Source: Pseudanabaena sp. ABRG5-3 (lineage in GTDB: Bacteria; Cyanobacteriota; Cyanobacteriia; Pseudanabaenales; Pseudanabaenaceae). From it: a stretch of DNA of 64,000 nucleotides. The notes under the pieces are model-generated. The model was not told the DNA's origin. It did not search any database and saw only the letters and a list, made by a program, of their open reading frames with translations. The position numbers were made by a program, and so were the translations under genes. The DNA is taken from assembly GCF_003967015.1 (NCBI RefSeq), contig NZ_AP017560.1, positions 2,666,001-2,730,000 on the forward strand, read 5' to 3'. Of this stretch, positions 54,252 through 62,142 are shown piece after piece (position 1 is the stretch's first letter; every line of letters starts with the position of its first letter).

Positions 54252-54336
54252 AGCAGTCCTAAATCATTTGTAGATTTTTAGGTTTGTGGAAGCGCACCCC
54301 TTCGGGGTGCGCTTCCACAAACCATTTAGGATTGCT
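54252..54336. repeat. Intact MITE-like family 1 element
   Basis: 85 bp with ends AGCAGTCCTAAAT and ATTTAGGATTGCT that are near-perfect inverted repeats. Inside is a perfect palindrome, 54281-54300 with 54304-54323 (GGTTTGTGGAAGCGCACCCC, loop TTC). A hairpin-only copy lies at 61484-61526 and decayed ones at 7875-8092 and 54056-54141. Confidence 0.75.
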
Positions 54337-54382
54337 ATAGTTTAGGTCGCCATCACCTTTGGGAATTTTATACTCAGTATCT

Positions 54383-54469
54383 AGTAAAAACCAGACCAAA
54401 AGCCTATGGCGCACACTGCGCGTGTGCCATAGGCTTTTAGGTTTCATATTTAATTGCGCCCAACTACTT
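54383..54469. repeat. MITE-like family 2 element (left end unclear)
   Basis: A GC-rich stem (AAAAGCCTATGGC... with ...GCCATAGGCTTTT, 54398-54438) followed by TTTAATTGCGCCCAACTACTT ending at 54469. The right end matches that of 63450-63548 in inverted form. Confidence 0.6.
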
Positions 54470-54560
54470 CTAACCAGTATGGAGATATCTGTATTTAGTG
54501 TCTATTAATGCGTACAATACTAGATCTAGTATTTAACCAAGCATTAAAAGATTTCGACTC

Positions 54561-55712
54561 ATGGAAGATAAGTTAATGTTAATGATCCCAGGTCCAACAC
54601 CTGTGCCTGAACAGGCACTGTTGGCTCTGGCAAAGGCTCCCATCGGACACCGTAGCGGCGATTTTAGCAAGATCATGGCAGATGTGACTGCCAAGCTTAA
54701 ATGGCTACACCAAACAACTAATGATGTATTAATCCTCACCGCTAGCGGAACTGGTGCGATGGAAGCAGGCATCATTAACTTTTTAAGCAAAGGCGATCGC
54801 GTCCTTGTTGGTGATAATGGCAAGTTTGGCGAACGCTGGGTCGAAGTCTGTCAAGCCTATGGCGTAAATGCGGAAGTTATCAAAGCTGAGTGGGGTAAAC
54901 CGCTAAATCCTGAAGATTTCCGTGTCAAGCTAGAGGCTGATACCAATAAAGAAATCAAAGCCGTAATCATTACCCATAGTGAAACCTCGACAGGCGTACT
55001 TAATGATCTTGCTGCCATCAATCGCCATGTCAAAGCCCATGAAAAGGCTTTAATTATTGTCGATGCGGTGACTAGCTTGGGTGCGATTAATATTCCTATC
55101 GACGAACTCGGTTTAGATGTAGTCGGCTCTGGTTCGCAAAAGGGTTATATGATTCCCCCTGGATTGGGATTTGTGGCTGTTAGTCCCAAGGCATGGGAGG
55201 CTTATAAAACCGCCAACCTACCTAAGTTCTATCTAGATTTGGGCAAAGCGCGTAAGGATGCTGCGAAAAACTCCACCCCTTTCACAACTTCAGTGAATAT
55301 GGTCATGGCTTTGCAGGCTTCCTTAGAAATCATGCAAAGAGAAGGTTTGGAAAATATCTTTGCCCGTCACTTGCGCCATCGTGATGCGACTCGTGCAGCA
55401 GTCAAAGCGCTAAATCTAGGGCTATTAGCTCCCGATGATGCTGCTAGTCATTCGATTACAGCCGTAGTTCCTCCCGAAGGATTAGAAGCAGAAAAGATTC
55501 GCGCCACAATCAAGAAGAAGTTTGATATTGTCATGGCTGGTGGTCAAGATCACCTCAATGGCAAGATCTTCCGCATTGGGCATTTAGGCTTTGTTGGTGA
55601 TCGCGATATTCTCACTGCAATTGCGGCTCTCGAAGCATCGATTTCGGCGCTTGGTTACACCAATTTCACCTCTGGTGCTGGTGTAAAGGCTGCGATCGAG
55701 GTTCTCAGCTAA
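54561..55712 (+). CDS. Class V aminotransferase (alanine-glyoxylate / serine-pyruvate type)
   Basis: PLP enzyme of 383 residues. It starts LMLIPGPTPVPEQALLALAK, the standard opening of the serine-pyruvate/alanine-glyoxylate group; VDAVTSLGAINIPIDELGLD precedes SGSQKGYMIPPGLGF, in which the lysine binds PLP. In cyanobacteria this enzyme is linked to photorespiratory glyoxylate; it may also be the large subunit of a soluble hydrogenase-like annotation used in older databases. Preferred start is the ATG at 54561, though a shorter form from MLMIPGP is possible. Single gene, closed by two tandem hairpins. Confidence 0.93.
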   Translation: MEDKLMLMIPGPTPVPEQALLALAKAPIGHRSGDFSKIMADVTAKLKWLHQTTNDVLILTASGTGAMEAGIINFLSKGDRVLVGDNGKFGERWVEVCQAYGVNAEVIKAEWGKPLNPEDFRVKLEADTNKEIKAVIITHSETSTGVLNDLAAINRHVKAHEKALIIVDAVTSLGAINIPIDELGLDVVGSGSQKGYMIPPGLGFVAVSPKAWEAYKTANLPKFYLDLGKARKDAAKNSTPFTTSVNMVMALQASLEIMQREGLENIFARHLRHRDATRAAVKALNLGLLAPDDAASHSITAVVPPEGLEAEKIRATIKKKFDIVMAGGQDHLNGKIFRIGHLGFVGDRDILTAIAALEASISALGYTNFTSGAGVKAAIEVLS

Positions 55713-55774
55713 AGTTAAAAGTTTTGCTACGCAAAACTTTTAACTAAAAGAGCCTCGCATTGCGAGGCTCTTTT
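55713..55774. terminator. Two adjacent hairpins, convergent terminators
   Basis: AGTTAAAAGTTTTGC / GCAAAACTTTTAACT (55713-55745, loop TAC), then AAAAGAGCCTCGCA / TGCGAGGCTCTTTT (55746-55774). They separate the aminotransferase from the convergent pilin-like gene. Confidence 0.85.
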
Positions 55775-56684
55775 ATGGATTAATTCTGATGTAAGCATCA
55801 GGACAGCTATAGTCTTCATCTTGTTTTTTGGGACTTGGTGGGATTGCTTTAGCAGGGATATTACTTTCGCAAAGAAGAAGTTTAGTGGCTCTTTGATTAG
55901 TGTCATTCGCGATCGCATAGACAATACCCGTATAAGCTTTGAGTCCATCCTTAACTGGAATCGCAGTATTTAGTACTACTAATCCTGAAGCTATATCCAA
56001 CACCGTAGCTTGGTAATTATAGAATTCCGAGTTAAGTTTTAATCCTGATGCCAACTGGTTAACATCCGTTGAGAATTGTCCCTTCTCCTGAAATATTTGT
56101 TGCTGCGATCGCATGATGGCGCGAATATAGGACTTACTCTCAGCTTCGTGAATCAATGCCGATGAAGCCGCTAAATCAGACGATCGCAGGATTTTGATAT
56201 TACGGTCAATGTTTGTGTTGTCCGAAACTTTAGTCAACAGTTGGGGGTGAGCATCTAAAGTGGTGGGACGTGGTTGATCGGGAACAGCATTGGCAATTTT
56301 TAGCTGTCCATCATTACCAATTTCATAGATTGTTTGGGTAGTGAGATCCCCAAAAGTCAGATCAAGCTCTGGCGGATACTTATTAGGATTGGCTTTATAT
56401 TTACCAGCGATCGCAGTTTTACCCACTGGCAAATCATTACTCAAGATATATACATCGCCATCAATGCCGTTTTTCGTATCAAAAATTGCTGTCCCTGCCT
56501 TAGCTCCATCTTGATTTTTAAATTCCCAAGTTCCCGATAATTTTTGACTGCTTAGATCGGATTTAGGGCGATCACCTGTATTGCAACTAACTAATAAGCC
56601 AATTGAGAGACAGGGTATCGCGATCGCGAGGCTTACGCTCACTAAAGCAGGTTTTATATTTAGCTGGGAATTTGGCTGTCGCAT
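55773..56684 (-). CDS. Lipoprotein with type IV pilin-like (GspH/pilin GH) C-terminus
   Basis: 303 residues. A hydrophobic N-terminal helix (about 15-35) ends in LLVSCNTG, a lipobox-like site with Cys34. Residues 40-140 are beta-rich (LSGTWEFKNQDGAKAGTAIF). From about 180 the sequence resembles the helical-plus-sheet part of cyanobacterial pilin-like proteins: SYIRAIMRSQQQIFQEKGQF, then VNQLASGLKLNSEFYNYQA. The usual prepilin peptidase site is absent, so this is a secreted lipoprotein with a pilin-like domain rather than a pilin. The C-terminus keeps a cysteine pair (LLLCESN and DYSCPDA). Confidence 0.7.
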   Translation of the reverse strand: MRQPNSQLNIKPALVSVSLAIAIPCLSIGLLVSCNTGDRPKSDLSSQKLSGTWEFKNQDGAKAGTAIFDTKNGIDGDVYILSNDLPVGKTAIAGKYKANPNKYPPELDLTFGDLTTQTIYEIGNDGQLKIANAVPDQPRPTTLDAHPQLLTKVSDNTNIDRNIKILRSSDLAASSALIHEAESKSYIRAIMRSQQQIFQEKGQFSTDVNQLASGLKLNSEFYNYQATVLDIASGLVVLNTAIPVKDGLKAYTGIVYAIANDTNQRATKLLLCESNIPAKAIPPSPKKQDEDYSCPDAYIRINP

Positions 56685-56691
56685 ATAAGCC

Positions 56692-57147
56692 TTAATAAAT
56701 ATATTTAATAATTACAATGAGAATAGAAGCGATCGCGGAAAAGGAGAGAATCAATTCAAACTTTTGAAAATGCTTGCCCTTAATCGGCTTCAGGTAACTG
56801 GATGGAAATAGTGACTCATCTTCCTCATCAAACACCTTAGTCTCGTACAGACCTAAAGCTTTTTCGACTCGCACCGAAATACCCATAGTTTTGATATATC
56901 CTCTCCGAATATCGATCAAGATCAGCAAGTTACCAATCCAAAACATCAAGATAATACAAACAAAGAGAAGTGTTTCAGGCAGAGAGAACTTAGCTACCCG
57001 TTGAACAATCCAACCAATAAATACTGTAAACAGAGTGATGGCAGTACTCACAATGCTAAAAACCCGCGATCGCATTTCCCTTAGGCTTTCTTGAGTTGTA
57101 CCACGGACTGCTAACAAAATTTGCCTTTTATCATCACTCATAGCCAA
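56692..57147 (-). CDS. Small three-helix membrane protein
   Basis: 151 residues, no family recognised. A charged N-terminal helix (about 6-30, LLAVRGTTQESLREMRSRVF) leads to membrane helices at about 32-50, 57-78 and 128-149. Between the second and third is a cytoplasmic loop with VEKALGLYETKVFDEEDESL. It ends 7 bp from the start of the pilin-like lipoprotein on the same strand, so the two probably form an operon. The first residues could start at M3. Confidence 0.65.
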   Translation of the reverse strand: MAMSDDKRQILLAVRGTTQESLREMRSRVFSIVSTAITLFTVFIGWIVQRVAKFSLPETLLFVCIILMFWIGNLLILIDIRRGYIKTMGISVRVEKALGLYETKVFDEEDESLFPSSYLKPIKGKHFQKFELILSFSAIASILIVIIKYIY

Positions 57148-57208
57148 TTTCTAAGTAAAGGTCATAATCCGTCAGAATGGATAGCACTTTGCACCGATCA
57201 TCCTAACC

Positions 57209-57772
57209 TCACTCCTGCGTAAACAACCGTAGTTCCGAAGTAGGAGAATTGAGAAATAAATCGGCTCTTTTCAGGACTGATGGCGAGATCGTAATTTGTT
57301 TTAGCGTCACTAGTCCTTCCGCAACAAATGATTGGCAGAGTGCGGCATTATTCCCTTTATTAAAACTAGTCTCGTAGTAAACTTCGCGAATACCTGCCGA
57401 TACTACCAACTTTAGACAGGAAATGCAGGGTTCCAAAGTTACATAAATACTTGCGCCATCGGTGGAAATACCATGTTTTGCAGCTTGAGCGATCGCATTA
57501 GCTTCAGCATGGACTGCCCTTGAGGGAAAGTCTTTGCTCGCATCACAACTACTCAAATTTGGATAGCAATAGCCTTGGGTGGTGCAATGAACAGAGCCTG
57601 ATGGTGAGCCGTTGTAGCCTGTAGCTAATACTTGCTTGTCCTTAACAATTACCGCACCCACAGGAAAGGCTAAGCAGGTAGATCGCATGGCAGCAAGTTT
57701 GGTGAGCAGCATAAAATATTCATCCCATGTGGGGCGTTGTTGATATGCAACTTGATCGATCAATTCAGGCAT
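57209..57772 (-). CDS. dCMP deaminase-like protein (ComEB type)
   Basis: 187 residues of the cytidine/deoxycytidylate deaminase family. The catalytic zinc site is seen as VHAEANAIAQAA (His and proton-shuttle Glu) and EPCISCLKLVVSAGI (the Pro-Cys-x-x-Cys pair). An additional CTTQGYCYPNLSSCD stretch, with cysteines and the preceding GSPSGSVHCT, matches the extra zinc site of dCMP deaminases and ComEB. Likely makes dUMP for thymidylate. Single gene. Confidence 0.92.
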   Translation of the reverse strand: MPELIDQVAYQQRPTWDEYFMLLTKLAAMRSTCLAFPVGAVIVKDKQVLATGYNGSPSGSVHCTTQGYCYPNLSSCDASKDFPSRAVHAEANAIAQAAKHGISTDGASIYVTLEPCISCLKLVVSAGIREVYYETSFNKGNNAALCQSFVAEGLVTLKQITISPSVLKRADLFLNSPTSELRLFTQE

Positions 57773-57839
57773 GGGTAATATAATGATTCCGACTTCGCGA
57801 ATCTATCATGCGTTGAATAAATTCCTGTGTCAATTGCTT

Positions 57840-57991
57840 GTCATAAACTGATGTTACGTGGAACCATGACTCCGTAAGGTAATCGTGTGTACAGTAGGGC
57901 GGGTTTAGTGGATAATTCTGGGCTAAAGCAAGATCTATAGGCAAAACCCGCCCCTACTTTAGAAACTTCCACGTAACATCAGTCATAAACT
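57840..57991. mobile_element. MITE-like element with terminal inverted repeats and target duplication
   Basis: The ends CTGATGTTACGTGGAA (57848-57863) and TTCCACGTAACATCAG (57967-57982) are exact inverted repeats. Inside, AGTAGGGCGGGTTT (about 57893-57906) faces AAACCCGCCCCTACT (about 57943-57957). GTCATAAACT occurs directly on both sides (57840-57849 and 57982-57991), as expected for a duplicated target site of about 9 bp. No coding frame: a non-autonomous element of about 135 bp. Confidence 0.8.
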
Positions 57992-58042
57992 AAATCCAGA
58001 TAATGTTTCTCCCGCTACGCGGGAGAAACATTATCTGGATTT
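57992..58042. terminator. Perfect 24-bp-arm palindrome
   Basis: 57992-58015 (AAATCCAGATAATGTTTCTC...) pairs with 58019-58042 around TAC. It touches the mobile element on its left and closes the desaturase gene on the minus strand. Confidence 0.8.
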
Positions 58043-58045
58043 TGA

Positions 58046-59164
58046 TTAGAAAGAAGTTCCCATGCGACGTAACCAATGGAAGTGGGAGAGGCAACCCGCC
58101 CAGAAGGAACGGTGATAGTTATATCTCACGCCAAATTCTTGGCAGGTTTGCTCAACGACCTTGGAGATCTCAGGGTAATTTATATGACAAATGTTGGGGA
58201 AGAGATGATGCTCGACTTGAAAATTCAAACCACCTAGTAACCAAGTCAGAAATGGATTGTTGCGCGAAAAGTTGACTGTGGTTTCAATTTGGTGAATTGC
58301 CCAATCTTTCTCAATTAAATAAGTCTCTGCATCAGGAATAGGGAAATCTGCTTCTTCAACCACATGGGCTAATTGGAAGACGACACTTAGGACAAGCCCT
58401 AGGGTAAATGCGACGAGACTATAGCTAGCTAAAACCAACCAAAATGAATGAAATAGTGAGGGAATCACAAAAGCAATCGTCAGAAATACTAGCTTACCAG
58501 CAAAGAATGTTACTAAATTGCTATTTCTAGGTCGAGGATAGTTGCGATCGCTAATTTTGCCAGTAATCAAGTTATTAAAATCATCAAAAAAATGCCACTT
58601 GATCGCCAGAAACCCATATAACAGCCATAGGTAATAATGCTGCCAACGGTGAAATGGAAGTTTTTGATGGGAGGGAGAAAGTCTTCCAAACATTCCCACT
58701 TCTAAATCCATGTCATAGCCTGCAATATTGGTATAGGTATGATGTAAAACATCATGTTTCCAATGCCAAATATAAGAGCTACCACCGATGAGATCAAGAC
58801 TCATCGACATGAGTTTATTTACCCATAGTGAATTGGAATAGGCGTGATGAGCGCCATCATGCTGAATGCTAAACCCAATACCTGCGGTGATCACACCCAT
58901 TAGGATACATAGCGGAACAACCTGCCACCATGTCTGGGCTAAAAAGATTAAGGCTGCATAGGTTCCCAAAAAGCCGATCAACAGGGTCGCTGTCTTGGCA
59001 TACATTTGGGGACAATCACGCTCTTTAAGATTACTGTTTTGAAAAAGTTCGTCAACCCGTCGTCTTAGTTCTACCTGAAATCCACTATTCTTGGCAAATT
59101 TCAATTTTTTCGCTGATTCTTTTTCGAGAACCGTAGACTGCGAGGATTCATCTCGATCTTGCAT
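58046..59164 (-). CDS. desD: Front-end acyl-lipid desaturase (delta-6 type)
   Basis: 372-residue membrane di-iron desaturase. The three histidine boxes are HDGAHH, HHTYTN (within HDVLHHTYTN) and QVEHH in NFQVEHHLFPNICHINYP; the Q in place of the first His marks front-end desaturases such as cyanobacterial DesD (delta-6). Four hydrophobic stretches are present. No cytochrome b5 domain is fused, as in cyanobacterial DesD, which uses ferredoxin. The symbol assumes delta-6 specificity, which sequence alone cannot fix; delta-5 or delta-8 activity is possible. Confidence 0.88.
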   Translation of the reverse strand: MQDRDESSQSTVLEKESAKKLKFAKNSGFQVELRRRVDELFQNSNLKERDCPQMYAKTATLLIGFLGTYAALIFLAQTWWQVVPLCILMGVITAGIGFSIQHDGAHHAYSNSLWVNKLMSMSLDLIGGSSYIWHWKHDVLHHTYTNIAGYDMDLEVGMFGRLSPSHQKLPFHRWQHYYLWLLYGFLAIKWHFFDDFNNLITGKISDRNYPRPRNSNLVTFFAGKLVFLTIAFVIPSLFHSFWLVLASYSLVAFTLGLVLSVVFQLAHVVEEADFPIPDAETYLIEKDWAIHQIETTVNFSRNNPFLTWLLGGLNFQVEHHLFPNICHINYPEISKVVEQTCQEFGVRYNYHRSFWAGCLSHFHWLRRMGTSF

Positions 59165-59594
59165 CTTTTACCATGTCTAACTAAATGTCGTACTTATAAT
59201 TCTTTCACTTATACGGTAGTGCCAAAGATGGCAGCATTTTAGTGAATAAGGGCAGTGTGCCACCCATATTTCCTAAGCCACTACCCACATTCAAACTCAA
59301 ATTCGTAATGCTTGTAGCAAAAAGTCAGTTTTTATTTGGCGCAAAGACCTGTAGTAGCGATCGCAATATGTTTCTGATGTTACATGATTCGTTGGAAAAT
59401 TCCTGAAGGGATTTGTAAAACGCAATCAAAATGGTTTGACATAACCAAAAGTCAGAAGAGAGGTGCGGCGCTTCGCGCCGCACCTCTCTTCTGACTTTTG
59501 GGACGAAATTACCAATAAGCTGTCATTTTTGCGTATACTTTTATTGATAAGCGTACACATTTCATGTGTTTGTAATGTACTTGGAGAAAATCAG
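59165..59594. other. 430-bp gap with a 27-bp-arm palindrome
   Basis: No gene here. It includes the longest palindrome of the window (59445-59501). Just before the UmuD-like gene are GTACACATTTCATGTGT (about 59549) and AATGTACTTGG, which might contain a LexA-like site; the match is weak. Confidence 0.55.
59445..59501. terminator. Perfect 27-bp-arm palindrome, tip GCGC-TTC-GCGC
   Basis: 59445-59471 (CCAAAAGTCAGAAGAGAGGT...) pairs with 59475-59501 without mismatch around TTC. Longest of the set, far longer than a terminator needs. Confidence 0.8.
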
Positions 59595-60170
59595 ATGCCA
59601 CGAGGAGGAAAACGTATAGGTGCAGGTCGTCCCCAAGGAACAGGGAAATATGGTGAGGCGACGAAAGCGGTAAGGCTACCGATAAGAATTGCTGACGAAA
59701 TCTTAGCGGCTTTGGCTGGGGGAAGCCAAGAAATTGAATTAGGAACTATGGTTCAATCCATCTTTAAACCTGAAAGAAAGACTAAGGTAAGCTTGCCTCT
59801 GTATCTCAACCCAGTGGCAGCAGGGCTTCCTGCTCCCACGGAAGACTATGTGGATGATAACATCGATCTCAATCGCCATCTGGTGAAGCATCCTGACACC
59901 ACATATCTAGTACGTGTAGTTGGGGAATCGATGATCGATGCAGGGATTCACCCCAATGATATGTTGATTGTCGATCGCTCGATTGAAGTCAACAGTGGTC
60001 AAGTTGTGATCGCTGTAGTGAATGGCGAATTAACAGTAAAAAGAATCCGTAAGGATAGAGATAAACTATGGCTCATGCCTGAAAATGAATCTTTTAAACC
60101 CATTGAGATTGATGAACATACCGATCTTCATATTTGGGGTGTAGTTACCAATGTAATTCATGCACTTTAG
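59595..60170 (+). CDS. UmuD/LexA-like S24 peptidase family protein
   Basis: 191 residues. The ATG at 59595 follows TTGGAGAAAATC and is preferred over the longer frame from 59463, which would begin inside the palindrome. Residues 1-25 are basic (PRGGKRIGAGRPQGTGKYG), followed by LPIRIADEILAAL, which resembles a DNA-contact helix. The C-terminal part is an S24 serine peptidase: cleavage-like site A76-G77 (VAAGLPAP), catalytic S112 in VVGESMIDAGI and K149 in NGELTVKR. UmuD is usually followed by UmuC; none is here. It may therefore act as a stand-alone, self-cleaving regulator. Confidence 0.85.
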   Translation: MPRGGKRIGAGRPQGTGKYGEATKAVRLPIRIADEILAALAGGSQEIELGTMVQSIFKPERKTKVSLPLYLNPVAAGLPAPTEDYVDDNIDLNRHLVKHPDTTYLVRVVGESMIDAGIHPNDMLIVDRSIEVNSGQVVIAVVNGELTVKRIRKDRDKLWLMPENESFKPIEIDEHTDLHIWGVVTNVIHAL

Positions 60171-60356
60171 AATTACAGCAACGCTTAGGTATCATAAAAC
60201 TTCAATAGGCAAGGGGCTTAAGCCCCTTGTTAAGGCTTCTAAAATCTTCCAAAATGCTTAATACATCAAGCTATACTTCGGTTTATGAATTTAAAATAAT
60301 GATTTCCCCTTATTTTTGCGTGAGTCTATAAAATAAGCACATTTAGTGAATGAATT

Positions 60357-61484
60357 ATGCGCTATCGTCGTTTTGGCAAAACTGAGATGCTTCTGTCCGT
60401 ATTCTCCTTAGGAGCAATGCGCTACTTAGAATCTGCGGCGAATGCAGAAAAAACGATTTGGCACGCCTTAGAAGTGGGGATCAATCACATTGAAACAGCG
60501 CAGGGCTACGGTAAGAGCGAAGAGTTTATCGGTCAAGCAATGCGAAATGGACTGAACAAACAGCGCGATCGCTTTTATCTGACTACTAAAATTTCGCCTA
60601 CTAAAGATGCAGACTCTATGCGTCGTGGGATTGAACAGTCCCTCAAAAAAATGAATGTGGACTATATCGATAACTTCGATATTCATGGAATTAATCTATA
60701 CGAACATCTCGATCTTGTGAAAGATCCCAATGGATGTATGAAAGCAGTTAGGGAAGCTGTAGATCAAAAAATGATTGGTCACGTAGGCTTTTCTACTCAT
60801 GGATCGCTTGAGGTGATTTTAGACACGATTCGTACTGACTTATTTGAATCAGTTAACCTGCATTACTATTACTTTAATCAACGGAATGCGCCTGCGGTGC
60901 AACTCGCCCACGAAAAGGATATGGGGGTATTTATCATTTCGCCATCGGATAAAGGCGGGATGCTCTATAGCCCTTCTGAAGAACTATCAGGTGTTTGCTA
61001 TCCATATACAGCCTTATACATGTGCGATCGCTTTTTGCTGAGTGATCCGCGTGTCCATACCCTCAGCCTTGGTGCAGCTAATCCGAGCGAAGTGGATTCC
61101 CATCAGGACGCATGGGATAACGATGCCCCGATGTCTGAATTAGAAGCCGCAGTTCTCGATTGCATGAATCGCCGCTATACACTCTTGGAAAACGATCGCT
61201 GTTCGCAATGTTATCAATGCCTACCCTGTCCCGAAGGCATTAATATTCCTGAAGTCCTCAGACTGCGAAATTTAGCGATCGGCTTTGATATGGTGGAGTT
61301 TGGGAAATATCGCTATAAAATGTTTGAGAACGCAGGACATTGGTTTCCGGGGAATAAAGCCATTCGCTGTACCGACTGTGGCGACTGCTTACCGAGATGT
61401 CCTGAAAATCTTGAAATCCCTAGACTTTTGCGGGATACCCACGATCGCTTACATGGTGAAGAAGGTCGGCGACTCTGGGAATAG
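60357..61484 (+). CDS. Aldo/keto reductase with ferredoxin-like C-terminus
   Basis: 375 residues. The TIM-barrel part (1-280) begins MRYRRFGKTEMLLSVFSLGA; the catalytic set seems to be E in HIETAQGYGKSEE (Asp in classic enzymes), Y in QGYG, K in TTKIS and H in FDIHGIN. The C-terminus (about 285-370) holds eight or more cysteines in two ferredoxin-like clusters: RCSQCYQCLPCPEGI and RCTDCGDCLPRCPENLEIPR. Proteins of this build are known in many bacteria as AKR/4Fe-4S fusions with unknown substrates. Its stop overlaps the start of a repeat element hairpin at 61484. Confidence 0.88.
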   Translation: MRYRRFGKTEMLLSVFSLGAMRYLESAANAEKTIWHALEVGINHIETAQGYGKSEEFIGQAMRNGLNKQRDRFYLTTKISPTKDADSMRRGIEQSLKKMNVDYIDNFDIHGINLYEHLDLVKDPNGCMKAVREAVDQKMIGHVGFSTHGSLEVILDTIRTDLFESVNLHYYYFNQRNAPAVQLAHEKDMGVFIISPSDKGGMLYSPSEELSGVCYPYTALYMCDRFLLSDPRVHTLSLGAANPSEVDSHQDAWDNDAPMSELEAAVLDCMNRRYTLLENDRCSQCYQCLPCPEGINIPEVLRLRNLAIGFDMVEFGKYRYKMFENAGHWFPGNKAIRCTDCGDCLPRCPENLEIPRLLRDTHDRLHGEEGRRLWE

Positions 61485-61526
61485 GTTTGTGGAAGCGCAC
61501 CCCTTCGGGGTGTGCTTCCACAAGCC
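61484..61526. repeat. Hairpin core of MITE-like family 1
   Basis: GGTTTGTGGAAGCGCACCCC, loop TTC, then GGGGTGTGCTTCCACAAGCC: two substitutions from the perfect palindrome at 54281-54323. The outer ends of the element are missing. It touches the stop codon of the reductase and could serve as its terminator. Confidence 0.75.
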
Positions 61527-61617
61527 ATTTATACTACCGTTTTTTGGTAGGATGAGGAACGCAAAACATTGCTGCTGCTCCTGCTGCTTTGTGATCAATA
61601 AAACCTGAAATAAATCT

Positions 61618-62109
61618 ATGGCTTCCAGTTATTCCTTTGATATCGTTAGCGATTTTGATCATCAAGAACTTGTCAATGCGATCGATCAAACTCGCCGTGA
61701 AATTGTTAGTCGCTATGACTTAAAAAGTACAAATACAGAAGTTGAACTTGAGAAAGAATTCATAACCATCAAAACTAATAGTGAAATGACACTTACCTCG
61801 GTTGTTGATGTGTTGCAGTCTAAAGCAATCAAGCGTAACCTATCTCTAAAAATCTTTGACTATGGCGAAATCGAATCCGCTAGCGGTAATCGTGTCATCC
61901 AAAAAATTAAACTCAAGCGTGGTATTGAGCAAGATCAAGCCAAAAAACTATCTAAAACCATCCGTGATAATTTCCCTAAAGCTCAAGCTTCAATTCAAGG
62001 TGATGCTTTGCGAGTTACTTCCAAATCAAAAGATGAACTTCAAGAAATCATCCAACTAGTAAAAGGCGAAGACTTTCCCCTCGCTCTCCAATTCACAAAC
62101 TACCGTTAA
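61618..62109 (+). CDS. YajQ family nucleotide-binding protein
   Basis: 163 residues, typical size. [20 protein letters not shown] at the start and [20 protein letters not shown] are diagnostic. The middle has [20 protein letters not shown] and the end [20 protein letters not shown]. Family members bind nucleotides, and some bind cyclic di-GMP and act as regulators; a role here is an inference. Single gene with terminator behind it. Confidence 0.95.
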   Translation: MASSYSFDIVSDFDHQELVNAIDQTRREIVSRYDLKSTNTEVELEKEFITIKTNSEMTLTSVVDVLQSKAIKRNLSLKIFDYGEIESASGNRVIQKIKLKRGIEQDQAKKLSKTIRDNFPKAQASIQGDALRVTSKSKDELQEIIQLVKGEDFPLALQFTNYR

Positions 62110-62142
62110 TAAAAAAGCGGCGCGAAGCGCCGCTTTTTTATT
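62108..62142. terminator. Bidirectional terminator
   Basis: AATAAAAAAGCGGCGC (62108-62123) and GCGCCGCTTTTTTATT (62127-62142), loop GAA, between convergent yajQ-like and DUF4079 genes. Confidence 0.88.

Larger units (their letters stand above)
53947..54560. other. 614-bp repeat-rich intergenic region
   Basis: No gene is supported. The region contains two family 1 MITE-like copies (54056-54141 and 54252-54336) and a family 2 copy (about 54383-54469). The divergent genes on both sides (SNF2 and the aminotransferase) need promoters here, but repeats make the boxes hard to place. Confidence 0.65.

Noticed and set aside
54259-54447. 62-codon minus-strand frame
   Set aside because: Covers two repeat elements; WFVEAHPEGVRFHKPKNLQMI is the family 1 element translated.
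59540-59590. LexA-box candidate before the UmuD-like gene
   Set aside because: GTACACATTTCATGTGT is only loosely like known cyanobacterial LexA sites; not enough to call.
61285-61608. 107-codon frame overlapping the reductase end
   Set aside because: Out-of-frame shadow ending in the family 1 hairpin (VEAHPFGVCFHKPF).
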